From assembly GCF_006715485.1 (NCBI RefSeq), contig NZ_VFNH01000002.1, positions 1,116,001-1,180,000 on the forward strand: 64,000 nucleotides of DNA, given 5' to 3'. Position numbers and translations under genes: made by a program. This DNA comes from Herbaspirillum sp. SJZ107. Lineage in GTDB: Bacteria; Pseudomonadota; Gammaproteobacteria; Burkholderiales; Burkholderiaceae_D. Under the pieces are notes generated by a model, which worked only from the letters and a program-made list of their open reading frames with translations, did not search any database and had not been told where the DNA came from. The stretch's first letter is position 1; each line of letters starts with the position of its first letter. Below, one piece after another: positions 1 through 7,016 of this stretch.

Positions 1-690
1 CGCGGCCAGGAGGCTTCGACTGGCGGGCACTATTCGGGCCGTATTGGCCTCTCGCCAGATGGCAAGTATCTCTTCTTCACCAGTGGCGACCGCCAGCTTT
101 TCGATCCGGCGCAGGACCCCAGGTCGACGCTCGGCAAGGTGCTGCGCCTGAACCTCGACGGCACGCCCGCTGCCGGCAACCCGCTCGCGGCCAGGGGCTT
201 CCATCCAGCCGTCTGGTCGTATGGCCACCGCAATCTGCTGGGCATGGCCTTCGACAGGCAGGGACGCCTGTGGGAAATGGAGATGGGGCCGCGCCATGGC
301 GACGAGATCAACCTGATCAAGCCAGGCCTCAACTATGGCTGGCCGAAAGCATCGAATGGCAACCACTATGACGGCCGCGACATCCCTGACCACGCGCCTG
401 GTGACGGCTTCGAAGCCCCGAAAGTGTCGTGGAATCCGGCCATTTCACCAGGCGGCCTCGCTTACTACGATGCGGACCTGTTCCCGAAGTGGAAAAATTC
501 CCTCTTCATCACCGGTCTCTCGGGCAAGTCGCTGGACCGCATTGCACTCGACGGCGAGAATGCGAGCAAGGTGGACCATTGGGACATGGGCGAACGCATC
601 CGTGGCGTTCGCACCGGGCCGGACGGCGCGCTATGGGTGCTGGAGGATGGTCCGCGCGGCAGGCTCCTGATGCTGACACCGAAGAGGTAG
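1..690 (+). CDS. PQQ-dependent sugar dehydrogenase, C-terminal part
   Basis: The frame is open from the first base, so the 5' end lies outside the window; 229 C-terminal residues are visible. They carry the beta-propeller motif of soluble glucose/sorbosone-type quinoprotein dehydrogenases: GPRHGDEINLIKPGLNYGWP, preceded by a WSYGHRN blade and followed by SPGGLAYYD and GPDGALWVLEDGPRGRLL. Family members are periplasmic and oxidise aldose sugars using PQQ, although the real substrate of many is unknown. The stop is at 688-690 and no signal peptide can be judged. The fragment looks intact with no frameshift. Family assignment is confident; substrate is not. Confidence 0.85.
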   Translation, partial: RGQEASTGGHYSGRIGLSPDGKYLFFTSGDRQLFDPAQDPRSTLGKVLRLNLDGTPAAGNPLAARGFHPAVWSYGHRNLLGMAFDRQGRLWEMEMGPRHGDEINLIKPGLNYGWPKASNGNHYDGRDIPDHAPGDGFEAPKVSWNPAISPGGLAYYDADLFPKWKNSLFITGLSGKSLDRIALDGENASKVDHWDMGERIRGVRTGPDGALWVLEDGPRGRLLMLTPKR

Positions 691-854
691 GCCAGCGGGA
701 ACTGCGTGGCGGAACATGCGGGCTTTTGACCGGTTGCAGACCTACCTGAATGTCCGCTTCCGATCCATTGCAGACGTTGACGACCAGAGAAGGACGAGCC
801 GGGTTGAACTCGTCGCTGACTTTTTTCGCGTTTCCGCTCAATCTCCTTATAGTT
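691..854. repeat. Intergenic region with a degraded dispersed repeat
   Basis: Non-coding stretch between the sugar dehydrogenase and the GNAT gene. It contains an imperfect inverted pair, AATGTCCGC (749-757) and GCAGACGTT (770-778). Read as protein it gives phrases such as AFDRLQT and NVRFRSIADV, which I recognise from spurious predicted proteins produced by a widespread proteobacterial intergenic repeat. It is therefore annotated as repeat remnant and not as a gene. The recognition is from memory and was not checked against a database. Confidence 0.4.
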
Positions 855-1391
855 TTAGGTCGTTGATGTCGTGGATGGCGCTTGGGAATCTGTATCGTTG
901 ATTGCGTGCTGCAATAGGTCCGGCAGGTTCGGATCGTCGTACGAGCGTACGCTGTTTGGTGGCAGACTGGCGAACAGACGCTGCCAGAACGCGCCGGCAC
1001 GGGTGTCGGCGCGAAAAATCGCTACCAGCCACGGGCCGGTGAAGGTGCGCGCTAATGCGTGCACAGCCTCAAATGCCAATCCCTGGCGCCGATAACGCTT
1101 CAGAATGAACAGATCGGCCACCTCTTCGGCCACGCTGCCGTTCGGCAGGGTGAAGGGTTCGGTGACGACGAAGCCCACCAGCGCACCATCTTTCCTAATC
1201 CAATAGGCACCCTTGGCGGGGTCATTGATGTAATCGGCAATCTGCTCTGGAGAGGCATCGAACAAGCCGTCCGGACCGATATCTTCATCCGCCCAATCGG
1301 AACCCTCGTAGTAGTACAGCTGGAACAGGCGGAACAGGGCCTCAGCTCCTCCCGGTGCGATCCTTTGCAGCGGATGCGACGGTGCGCTCAT
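855..1391 (-). CDS. GNAT-family N-acetyltransferase
   Basis: 178-residue protein with the GNAT fold order: an N-terminal helix pair, a beta strand AYWIRKDGALVGFVV, then EVADLFILKRYRRQGLAFEAVHALAR. That last stretch holds the acetyl-CoA pyrophosphate loop, in the degenerate form R-R-Q-G-L-A where the family uses Q/RxxGxG/A. It probably transfers an acetyl group from acetyl-CoA to a small molecule or protein N-terminus; the substrate cannot be read from the sequence. The start ATG at 1391 gives a normal-length protein. It is monocistronic, convergent with the dehydrogenase and separated from it by a repeat remnant. Confidence 0.8.
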   Translation of the reverse strand: MSAPSHPLQRIAPGGAEALFRLFQLYYYEGSDWADEDIGPDGLFDASPEQIADYINDPAKGAYWIRKDGALVGFVVTEPFTLPNGSVAEEVADLFILKRYRRQGLAFEAVHALARTFTGPWLVAIFRADTRAGAFWQRLFASLPPNSVRSYDDPNLPDLLQHAINDTDSQAPSTTSTT

Positions 1392-1535
1392 GCCTGCCCT
1401 TTTGTATCAAACATCTTCAGCGAATGATGTATTTGTGCGCCATCCATAATAAGTATTTGAGAATCTGGTTAGTGGAACGTCCGGTCCTGGCCGCTCTCGA
1501 CCCGAACCGGCCATGGCTCGCATGACGCATCCAAC

Positions 1536-1865
1536 CTAACCAACGCTGCTAAAGGCTAGCATCGCGACAAGCACATTGCCTATGATGGCTGCGCCGATCG
1601 CCAGCGGAAGCCAGGTCCGGTGCCTGCACAGCCACAGGACCAATAGGCTCGCGCAACCGATGGCGCCGACGGCTACCGTCATGGCCTCCTCACCACGGAG
1701 CAGGGTAGCCGGAAGGTGACGGTTGGGCCTTACGGTGACGGTCCCGTCATGGATGCCAAAAATGCCGAACAAAAGCAGCACGACGACAAAAAAGAGGCAC
1801 AAGACATAGTCGGTCACCGAATTTTTCTTTTGCTTCGCCGCCTTTGCTTTTCGCTTAGTTGTCAT
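1536..1865 (-). CDS. Small membrane protein of unknown function
   Basis: 109-residue protein beginning with a very basic tail (MTTKRKAKAAKQKKN). A first hydrophobic helix follows (about residues 19-38, YVLCLFFVVVLLLFGIFG), then a short polar loop, then two closely spaced hydrophobic segments (about 62-80 and 88-106). The basic N-terminus suggests that end stays in the cytoplasm. No family was recognised. It lies downstream of the M61 peptidase on the same strand but beyond a strong terminator, so it probably has its own promoter. The bases 1392-1535 on the other side show nothing recognisable. Confidence 0.6.
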   Translation of the reverse strand: MTTKRKAKAAKQKKNSVTDYVLCLFFVVVLLLFGIFGIHDGTVTVRPNRHLPATLLRGEEAMTVAVGAIGCASLLVLWLCRHRTWLPLAIGAAIIGNVLVAMLAFSSVG

Positions 1866-1886
1866 CGGCCTCGTGGCTGGCGCCCC

Positions 1887-1916
1887 AAAAAAATGTGGCT
1901 GCCCTCAGGCAGCCAC
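1887..1916 (-). terminator. Rho-independent terminator of the M61 peptidase gene
   Basis: Perfect 9-bp stem GTGGCTGCC/GGCAGCCAC with a 4-base loop, followed on the minus strand by a run of seven T. It starts 10 bases after the peptidase stop codon. Confidence 0.9.
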
Positions 1917-1925
1917 AGGTGGAAA

Positions 1926-3824
1926 TTACTTCAACGCCGAGAAGATCGCCTCCAGCCGATCCTTGGTACCCGGAATCCGTTCAAGGCGCGGATAGCGCAG
2001 GCCGCCGCGGTAGTCGAGCGACACCGTGCGCAGCACGTTGCCCTTCTTGACCAGCAGCTGGATCGGCTTGCCGTCCTTGGCTTCCGTGATCGCCTTCTTC
2101 AGCAGTTCCGGCTTGTAGACGCGGTTGTTGACCGCGACGATCGAGGAATTCGCCGCCAGGCCGGCACGGAACGCCACGCCGTCCCAGACCAGGCCGCGGA
2201 TCGCGCCGTCGGCGCCGACCGTGAAGCCGAGCGAGTAGCTCAGGTCGGTCGCCTTGGTGCGGTCGTCCGCACCCTTGACCAGGTCGGTCGGGGTCTCGGT
2301 GTAGACCAGCTTCCAGCCGGCGCGCGCAAGGCCGTCCAGCGGGGCGCCGGGGCCGTGGCCGTCGAGCTTCGAGCGCAGGAAGCTGGCCCAGTCGTAGGGC
2401 TGGATCTTGTTCAGCGTCGCGACCACGTCCTCGAAGGTATAGAAGGCGGGCAGGTGGCTGCCGTCGTTGATGCTGTAGAAGGCGCGCGCGAAGTCGTTCA
2501 GCGAGCGCTTGTCGTTCGACATTTCGCGCAGGCGGGTGTCGACGTCGAGCCAGATCAGCTGGCCTTCCGAATAGTAGTCCTCGCTGCGCTGCCAGTTGGC
2601 CCAGCCGAGCGGGCGGCGCGCGTTCATGATCGGGTCGTAGACCGTGTCCTGCACCGAGCGCCAGGCGCGGCCGGCGACGCTGTCGTAGCGCGCCGCGGTG
2701 GCAGCCAGGGCGTCGCGGGCGCCGGCGATCGAGACCAGGCCGGAGCGCGCGGCCAGCACGTTGCCCCAGTACTGGGTCTGGCCTTCGTACACGTACAGCA
2801 GCTCGTTCTGCATCGGCACGTTGAAGTTGGGGACGTTCTGGCCGGCCGGGCGGCGGAACTTGCCGTCCCACGAGTGGGTGTACTCGTGCGGCAGCAGGTC
2901 GCGCCCGGCTTCGCTCTTGGACCAGTCCGTGAAGTAGCCCGGCTTGACGCCGTTCTCGCTCGACTGGTGGTGCTCGCGGCCGATGCCGCCGAATTCGTCG
3001 GACAGCGCGAACAGGAAATCGTAGTGGTCGTAGTGGTACGAGCCAAACAGTTTATACGCTTGTTGCACCAGCTTGCGGTGCGGTTCGATCTGCTCCGGTT
3101 TCGCTTCCAGGCTTTCCGGCGTGTCGGCAAACACGTTCAGGCGCACCGGCACCTTGCCGCCCGGGTCGAGGTCGAACTGCTTGTAGTAGCGGCCGGCGAA
3201 CAGCGGCGAATCGACCAGCGTTTCGAGGTCGCTCGGCTTGAAGCGGATGTCGTCGCCCTGGCGGTTCTCGGTCTCTAGCGCGGTGGCGTACTGCCAGCCA
3301 GTCGGCAGTTTCAGGTTGGCCTGCACGGTCACGCCGCGCGCCACGTAGCCGGCCGGGTACAGCGTGGTCGAGATCCATTGCACGCCGAGGATGTCGTCGG
3401 TCATGGTGTTGCGGCCCTGGGTCGCGTCCAGCGGCGACAGGTACTGGTACTCGGCTTCCAGCGTGGCCGCGCCTTCCGGCACGTTGACGTGGAAGGCATA
3501 CACGTGCACCGGATCGCGCGTCCACTCCACCGGCTTGCCGTTGGCCGTGAACTTCAGGCCGGCCAGCTGGGTGATCGGGCCATTGGGGCCATGGTTGGCC
3601 GGCAGCCATTGCGGATACAGCAGCGTCAGCGGACCCGGCTTGACCGGAATCGACATGCGCATACGGAAGATCTGCTGCGACAGGTTGGTCGCGTCGACGT
3701 TCAGCACGATGGTGCCGGGGTAGGTCGGATTGACCGGCGCAGGAACGTCGGCGTGGGCGGCAGGGAAGGCCAGTGCCAGCGCGAGTGCGAGGGCGGATGC
3801 GGAGCGTGAAAGGAGTGCGGTCAT
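1926..3824 (-). CDS. Secreted M61 family metallopeptidase with PDZ domain
   Basis: 632-residue protein. An N-terminal export signal (ALALALALAFPAAHA) precedes an M61 N-terminal beta domain. The zinc site is H313-E-Y-T-H317 with E347 (YVYEGQTQYWG) as likely third ligand. A PDZ domain lies near the C-terminus (about residues 530-610, including LGFTVGADGAIRGLVWDGVAFRAGL). M61 enzymes are glycyl-aminopeptidase-like and act outside the cytoplasm; the substrate here is unknown. The start at 3824 was chosen because it places the signal peptide at the N-terminus; the frame continues upstream to 4010 but that part is not protein-like. A clear Shine-Dalgarno is not visible. It is divergent from the Hsp20 gene. 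Confidence 0.88.
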   Translation of the reverse strand: MTALLSRSASALALALALAFPAAHADVPAPVNPTYPGTIVLNVDATNLSQQIFRMRMSIPVKPGPLTLLYPQWLPANHGPNGPITQLAGLKFTANGKPVEWTRDPVHVYAFHVNVPEGAATLEAEYQYLSPLDATQGRNTMTDDILGVQWISTTLYPAGYVARGVTVQANLKLPTGWQYATALETENRQGDDIRFKPSDLETLVDSPLFAGRYYKQFDLDPGGKVPVRLNVFADTPESLEAKPEQIEPHRKLVQQAYKLFGSYHYDHYDFLFALSDEFGGIGREHHQSSENGVKPGYFTDWSKSEAGRDLLPHEYTHSWDGKFRRPAGQNVPNFNVPMQNELLYVYEGQTQYWGNVLAARSGLVSIAGARDALAATAARYDSVAGRAWRSVQDTVYDPIMNARRPLGWANWQRSEDYYSEGQLIWLDVDTRLREMSNDKRSLNDFARAFYSINDGSHLPAFYTFEDVVATLNKIQPYDWASFLRSKLDGHGPGAPLDGLARAGWKLVYTETPTDLVKGADDRTKATDLSYSLGFTVGADGAIRGLVWDGVAFRAGLAANSSIVAVNNRVYKPELLKKAITEAKDGKPIQLLVKKGNVLRTVSLDYRGGLRYPRLERIPGTKDRLEAIFSALK

Positions 3825-3973
3825 GTCGAGAATGAGCGAGGAGGGAAACGAGTAACAGGGTACGAACGCGGGTGCAAACGAACGAATATAGCACGCTTGA
3901 CAATGCAAAATTCCAGCCTGCAGTGATGCGAATAAAATTCGAAAAGTGGCCTTCAAATCGATATTTTGTATGC

Positions 3974-3998
3974 CTTGAAAACCGTATGGCGGGACATA
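3974..3998 (+). promoter_or_regulatory. Candidate sigma32 (RpoH) heat-shock promoter
   Basis: CTTGAA at 3974-3979 is a perfect RpoH -35 core. About 13 bases downstream is GGACATAG (3992-3999), a partial match to the CCCCATNT -10 element. It sits about 70 bases upstream of a small heat-shock gene, which is what gives it weight. The -10 match is poor in the C-run. Confidence 0.45.
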
Positions 3999-4007
3999 GA
4001 TTGGTTC

Positions 4008-4070
4008 CATCGGATGCTCACGATGAGGTCCGACAACTTTATCGCTTGAACTTTAAAAGGATATGTAATC
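4008..4070 (+). ncRNA. Candidate ROSE-type RNA thermometer in the hsp20 leader
   Basis: The leader contains TCGCT at 4042-4046, matching the ROSE signature U-U/C-G-C-U. The Shine-Dalgarno AAAAGGA at 4055-4061 can fold back on it: ATCGCTT (4041-4047) opposes AAAGGAT (4056-4062), with the G-G mismatch typical of ROSE hairpins. The hairpin would hide the ribosome site at low temperature. Short hairpin, fold judged by eye. Confidence 0.5.
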
Positions 4071-4541
4071 ATGCGTACTTTCGATCTGACTCCCCTGTAC
4101 CGTTCCGCTATCGGTTTCGACCGCCTGGTGAACCTGCTCGAGCAGCGTGCTGAAGCCGCCCCGAGCTACCCGCCGTACAACGTCGAACTGGTCAGCGAAG
4201 ACAAATACCGTATCGTGATGGCGCTCGCCGGTTTCAACCGCAACGAGATCGACATCGTCGCCGAACGCGATACCCTGCTGGTCACCGGCCGCAAGCAAAA
4301 AGACGACGTGCAGCGCACCTTCCTGCACCGTGGCATTGCTTCGCGTGACTTCGAACAGCGCTTCCAGCTGGCCAACCACGTGAAGGTCGTCAGCGCCGGC
4401 TTCGACAACGGCATGCTGACCATCGAACTGGTGCGCGAAGTGCCGGAAGCCTTCAAGCCGCGCAAGATCGCGATCGCCGATGCACTGGGCAATACCGACA
4501 ACGTGCAAGTGCTGGAGCAACCGACCCAGCAGGCTGCGTAA
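4071..4541 (+). CDS. Hsp20 family small heat-shock protein (IbpA-like)
   Basis: 156-residue alpha-crystallin chaperone of class A, the IbpA type. The N-terminus MRTFDLTPLYRSAIGFDRL is the usual IbpA start. The alpha-crystallin domain spans about residues 38-130: PPYNVELVSEDKYRIVMALAGF, then FLHRGIASRDFEQRFQLANHVKV, then the GMLTIELVREVPE strand. The C-terminal anchoring motif is RKIAI (I-x-I). These proteins bind unfolding proteins as large cytoplasmic oligomers and pass them to DnaK/ClpB. Regulation is probably thermal twice over, by an RpoH-like promoter and a ROSE-like leader. The gene is monocistronic and ends in a strong terminator. Confidence 0.95.
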   Translation: MRTFDLTPLYRSAIGFDRLVNLLEQRAEAAPSYPPYNVELVSEDKYRIVMALAGFNRNEIDIVAERDTLLVTGRKQKDDVQRTFLHRGIASRDFEQRFQLANHVKVVSAGFDNGMLTIELVREVPEAFKPRKIAIADALGNTDNVQVLEQPTQQAA

Positions 4542-4565
4542 TCAGTAATCAGTAACGGTAGTCAG

Positions 4566-4590
4566 AAAGAGGCGCTTCGGCGCCTCTTTT
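4566..4590 (+). terminator. Rho-independent terminator of hsp20
   Basis: 10-bp stem (AAAGAGGCGC/GCGCCTCTTT) closed by the stable TTCG tetraloop and running into a T tract. Confidence 0.95.
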
Positions 4591-4636
4591 CCGTTTACCC
4601 GCCCGTAGGGTAAACGGGATTCCCGTCCACGCGTTC
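4591..4636. repeat. Intergenic palindromic element, copy 1 of 2
   Basis: Contains a 10-bp hairpin CCGTTTACCC (4591-4600) / GGGTAAACGG (4608-4617), overlapping a segment that reads CGTAGGGTAAACGGG then TCCCGTCCACGC (4604-4633). A second segment with the same order, CGTAGGGTGGACGGG and CCCGTCCACGC, occurs in inverse orientation at 59692-59720. The two are read here as members of one dispersed repeat family. Confidence 0.6.
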
Positions 4637-4638
4637 GG

Positions 4639-4707
4639 CTTAAGCGCCGCCTAAGCTCGTGCGAACTCTAGCTTAAGCATGTTCTAAGACTGCAAGCTCA
4701 ATATACT
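4639..4707 (+). promoter_or_regulatory. Tandem PmrA/QseB-type boxes and -10 of the protease/two-component operon
   Basis: Two boxes of the form CTTAAG-N5-YCTAAG lie at 4639-4655 and 4672-4688. Their starts are 33 bp apart, three helical turns, so they share one DNA face. The OmpR-family regulators PmrA and QseB bind direct CTTAAG-like half sites with about 5 bp between. A -10 TATACT lies at 4702-4707. No good -35 exists, and the downstream half-site of box 2 covers the -35 place, as expected for an activator-dependent promoter. The operon encodes a QseB-like regulator, so autoregulation is likely. Confidence 0.65.
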
Positions 4708-4761
4708 CCTTACCAAAACAGCAGTCCTCAGAACCACTTTTCCAAACCCAGGAGCACGTAC

Positions 4762-6303
4762 ATGCAAACCGAAGGTGCAGTTGCCATCACCGCAAAACGT
4801 CTCACGCTCGCCCTGTGCACGGCCGGCGTCGTTGGCGGAGCGGTTGGCGCGATCGCAGTCAATCACAATAACGCAACTGCCGCCGCCGAAGCCGCCGCGG
4901 CAGCCAACGTCCCCGCGCCGGCAAGCGTACCGGCACCGGTCGCAGCGACCCCGGCGCCTGTCGCCGGCAACGCGACCGCAGTCGGCTTGCCCGACTTTAC
5001 CAAGATCGTTTCCCACAACGGCCCGGCCGTGGTGAATATCCGCGTCGTCGGCAGCACCAAGGCGCAGCAGCGCCAGATGCCGCAGTTCGACGAGGACGAT
5101 CCTTTCTTTGAATTCTTCCGCCGCTTCCAGCAACCGCAACAGCCACGTGGTGGCAACGGTGGCCGCGGCGAAGTCGTTTACGGCGCTGGATCGGGCTTCA
5201 TTGTTAGCCCGGACGGCGTCATCCTTACCAACGCGCACGTGGTGCGCGATGCCGACGAAGTCACGGTCAAGCTGCAGGACCGCCGCGAATACCGCGCGAA
5301 AGTCCTGGGCTCGGATACCAAGACCGACGTCGCCGTGCTGAAAATCGATGCCAGGAACCTGCCGGTGGTCCCGCTGGGGAACACCCGTAACCTGCAGGTC
5401 GGCGAATGGGTGCTGGCGATCGGTTCGCCGTTCGGCCTGGAATCGACCGTGACCGCCGGCGTGGTCAGCGCGAAAGGGCGCTCGCTGCCGGGCGACTCGG
5501 TGCCGTTCATCCAGACCGACGTCGCGGTCAACCCGGGTAACTCGGGCGGCCCGCTGTTCAACACGCGTGGCGAAGTGGTCGGCATCAACTCGCAGATCTA
5601 CAGCCAGACCGGCGGCTACCAGGGCCTGTCGTTCGCGATCCCGATCGATGCGGCGATCCGCATCAAGGACCAGATCGTCGCTACCGGCAAGGTGCAGCAC
5701 GCCAAGCTGGGCGTCAGCCTGCAGGACATCGGCCAGGACTTTGCCGATTCCTTCAAGCTGGAGTCGCCGGACGGCGCGCTGGTGCAAAATGTCGAACGCG
5801 GCAGCGCCGCCGACAAGGCCGGCCTGAAGTCGGGCGACGTGATCCGCAAGGTCAACGGCCAGCCGGTCATCGGCGGCGGCGACCTGACTGCGATCGTGTC
5901 GGTTGCCAAGCCGGGCGAGAAGCTGGCGCTGGACGTCTGGCGCGAGGGCAAGAACGTGCAGGTGAACGCGACGCTGGGCAGTGCCAGCGACAAGGCGGCG
6001 CCTGCCGACCGCAACAGCCTGGCCAGCAACGATACCGGCGCCAAGCTGGGCCTGGCCCTGCGTCCGCTGGACCCGATGGAGAAGCGCCAGTCCGGCATTC
6101 CGTCGGGCCTCTTGATCGAGGATGCGGGCGGCGCCGCCCAGATGGCCGGCATCCAGCCGGGCGACGTCCTGCTGTCGGTCAACGGCAGGCCGGTGACCTC
6201 GGTAGCGCAGGTGCGCGACGTGGTCGGCAAGTCCAGCAAGTCGGTGGCCTTGCTGATCCAGCGCGGGGATGACAGAATCTTCATTCCTGTCAGGATCGGT
6301 TAA
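4762..6303 (+). CDS. degP: DegP/DegQ-like periplasmic serine protease (Do family)
   Basis: 513-residue HtrA protease. A membrane-anchor or signal segment (residues 12-33) is followed by an Ala/Pro-rich linker. The trypsin-like domain has catalytic H159 (TNAHVV), D189 (TKTDVAVL) and S261 (GNSGGPLF). Two PDZ domains follow, near residues 310-400 and 425-510. Such proteins degrade or refold misfolded envelope proteins. The gene is first in an operon with a QseB-like regulator (49-bp gap) and a QseC-like kinase, so the protease is probably part of that system's envelope-stress output. The start at 4762 is preceded by CAGGAGC. Which Deg paralogue it is (DegP, DegQ or MucD) cannot be settled here. 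Confidence 0.93.
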   Translation: MQTEGAVAITAKRLTLALCTAGVVGGAVGAIAVNHNNATAAAEAAAAANVPAPASVPAPVAATPAPVAGNATAVGLPDFTKIVSHNGPAVVNIRVVGSTKAQQRQMPQFDEDDPFFEFFRRFQQPQQPRGGNGGRGEVVYGAGSGFIVSPDGVILTNAHVVRDADEVTVKLQDRREYRAKVLGSDTKTDVAVLKIDARNLPVVPLGNTRNLQVGEWVLAIGSPFGLESTVTAGVVSAKGRSLPGDSVPFIQTDVAVNPGNSGGPLFNTRGEVVGINSQIYSQTGGYQGLSFAIPIDAAIRIKDQIVATGKVQHAKLGVSLQDIGQDFADSFKLESPDGALVQNVERGSAADKAGLKSGDVIRKVNGQPVIGGGDLTAIVSVAKPGEKLALDVWREGKNVQVNATLGSASDKAAPADRNSLASNDTGAKLGLALRPLDPMEKRQSGIPSGLLIEDAGGAAQMAGIQPGDVLLSVNGRPVTSVAQVRDVVGKSSKSVALLIQRGDDRIFIPVRIG

Positions 6304-6351
6304 GAATCGCAGAGTCTTCTGTCCGCAGGGTTTCAGAAATCGGGGGATTGA

Positions 6352-7014
6352 ATGCGGCTGCTGCTGGTGGAAGACGATACGATGATCGGCGAAGTGGTGC
6401 TCGACCTGCTCAGGGCCGAGCACTACGCCGTCGACTGGGTCAAGGACGGCGAAATGGCCGACACGGCCCTGATGCAGAACCAGAACTACGACCTGGTGGT
6501 CCTTGACTTGGGCCTGCCGCGCAAGGACGGGCTGGAAGTGTTGCGCAGCATGCGCGCGCGCAAGGACCGCACTCCGGTGCTGGTCGCCACCGCGCGCGAT
6601 GCGGTGGCGCAGCGTATCGCCGGGCTCGATGCCGGCGCGGACGACTACGTCCTCAAACCCTACGATCTCGATGAATTGCTGGCGCGCATCCGCGCGCTGC
6701 TGCGGCGTGCCGCCGGGCGCGCCGAACCCGTCTTCGAGTACAAGAACATCTCCGTCAATCCCGCCACCCGCGAAGTGCTGGTCGACGGTGCGCCGACCGT
6801 GCTGTCGGCGCGCGAATGGGCCGTGCTGGAAGCGCTGGTCGCGCGTCCCGGGGCGGTGCTGTCGCGCGCCCAGCTCGAGGAAAAGCTGTACAGCTGGCGC
6901 GATGAAGTCAGCAGCAACGCGGTCGAGGTGTATATCCACGGCCTGCGCAAGAAGCTCGGCAGCGACCTGATCCAGAACGTGCGCGGGGTCGGCTACATGG
7001 TTCCCAAGGTCTAG
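6352..7014 (+). CDS. qseB: OmpR-family response regulator, QseB/PmrA-like
   Basis: 220 residues. The receiver domain (1-117) has acidic pocket residues E7, D8 and D9, phosphoacceptor D52 (VVLDLGLP) and the conserved lysine in VLKPYDLDEL. A winged-helix DNA-binding domain follows (about 125-220), with LSAREWAVLEALVARPG and the recognition helix region SNAVEVYIHGLRKKLG. It lies between degP and the kinase gene, with only 2 bp to the latter. The tandem CTTAAG boxes in front of degP are its most plausible target. Family membership (QseB/PmrA/TctD group) is clear; the exact orthologue is inference. Confidence 0.88.
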   Translation: MRLLLVEDDTMIGEVVLDLLRAEHYAVDWVKDGEMADTALMQNQNYDLVVLDLGLPRKDGLEVLRSMRARKDRTPVLVATARDAVAQRIAGLDAGADDYVLKPYDLDELLARIRALLRRAAGRAEPVFEYKNISVNPATREVLVDGAPTVLSAREWAVLEALVARPGAVLSRAQLEEKLYSWRDEVSSNAVEVYIHGLRKKLGSDLIQNVRGVGYMVPKV

Positions 7015-7016
7015 AA

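Noticed and set aside
716..901. Small plus-strand open frame after the sugar dehydrogenase
   Set aside because: The translation is the typical text of a dispersed intergenic repeat, and no ribosome site is present.
1716..3278. A 520-codon plus-strand frame opposite the M61 peptidase
   Set aside because: Low-complexity translation rich in Val, Arg and Gln; the minus strand encodes a complete M61 peptidase with its zinc motif.
4684..6939. A 751-codon minus-strand frame opposite degP and the regulator gene
   Set aside because: Shadow of the high-GC plus-strand genes; its translation shows no family motif.
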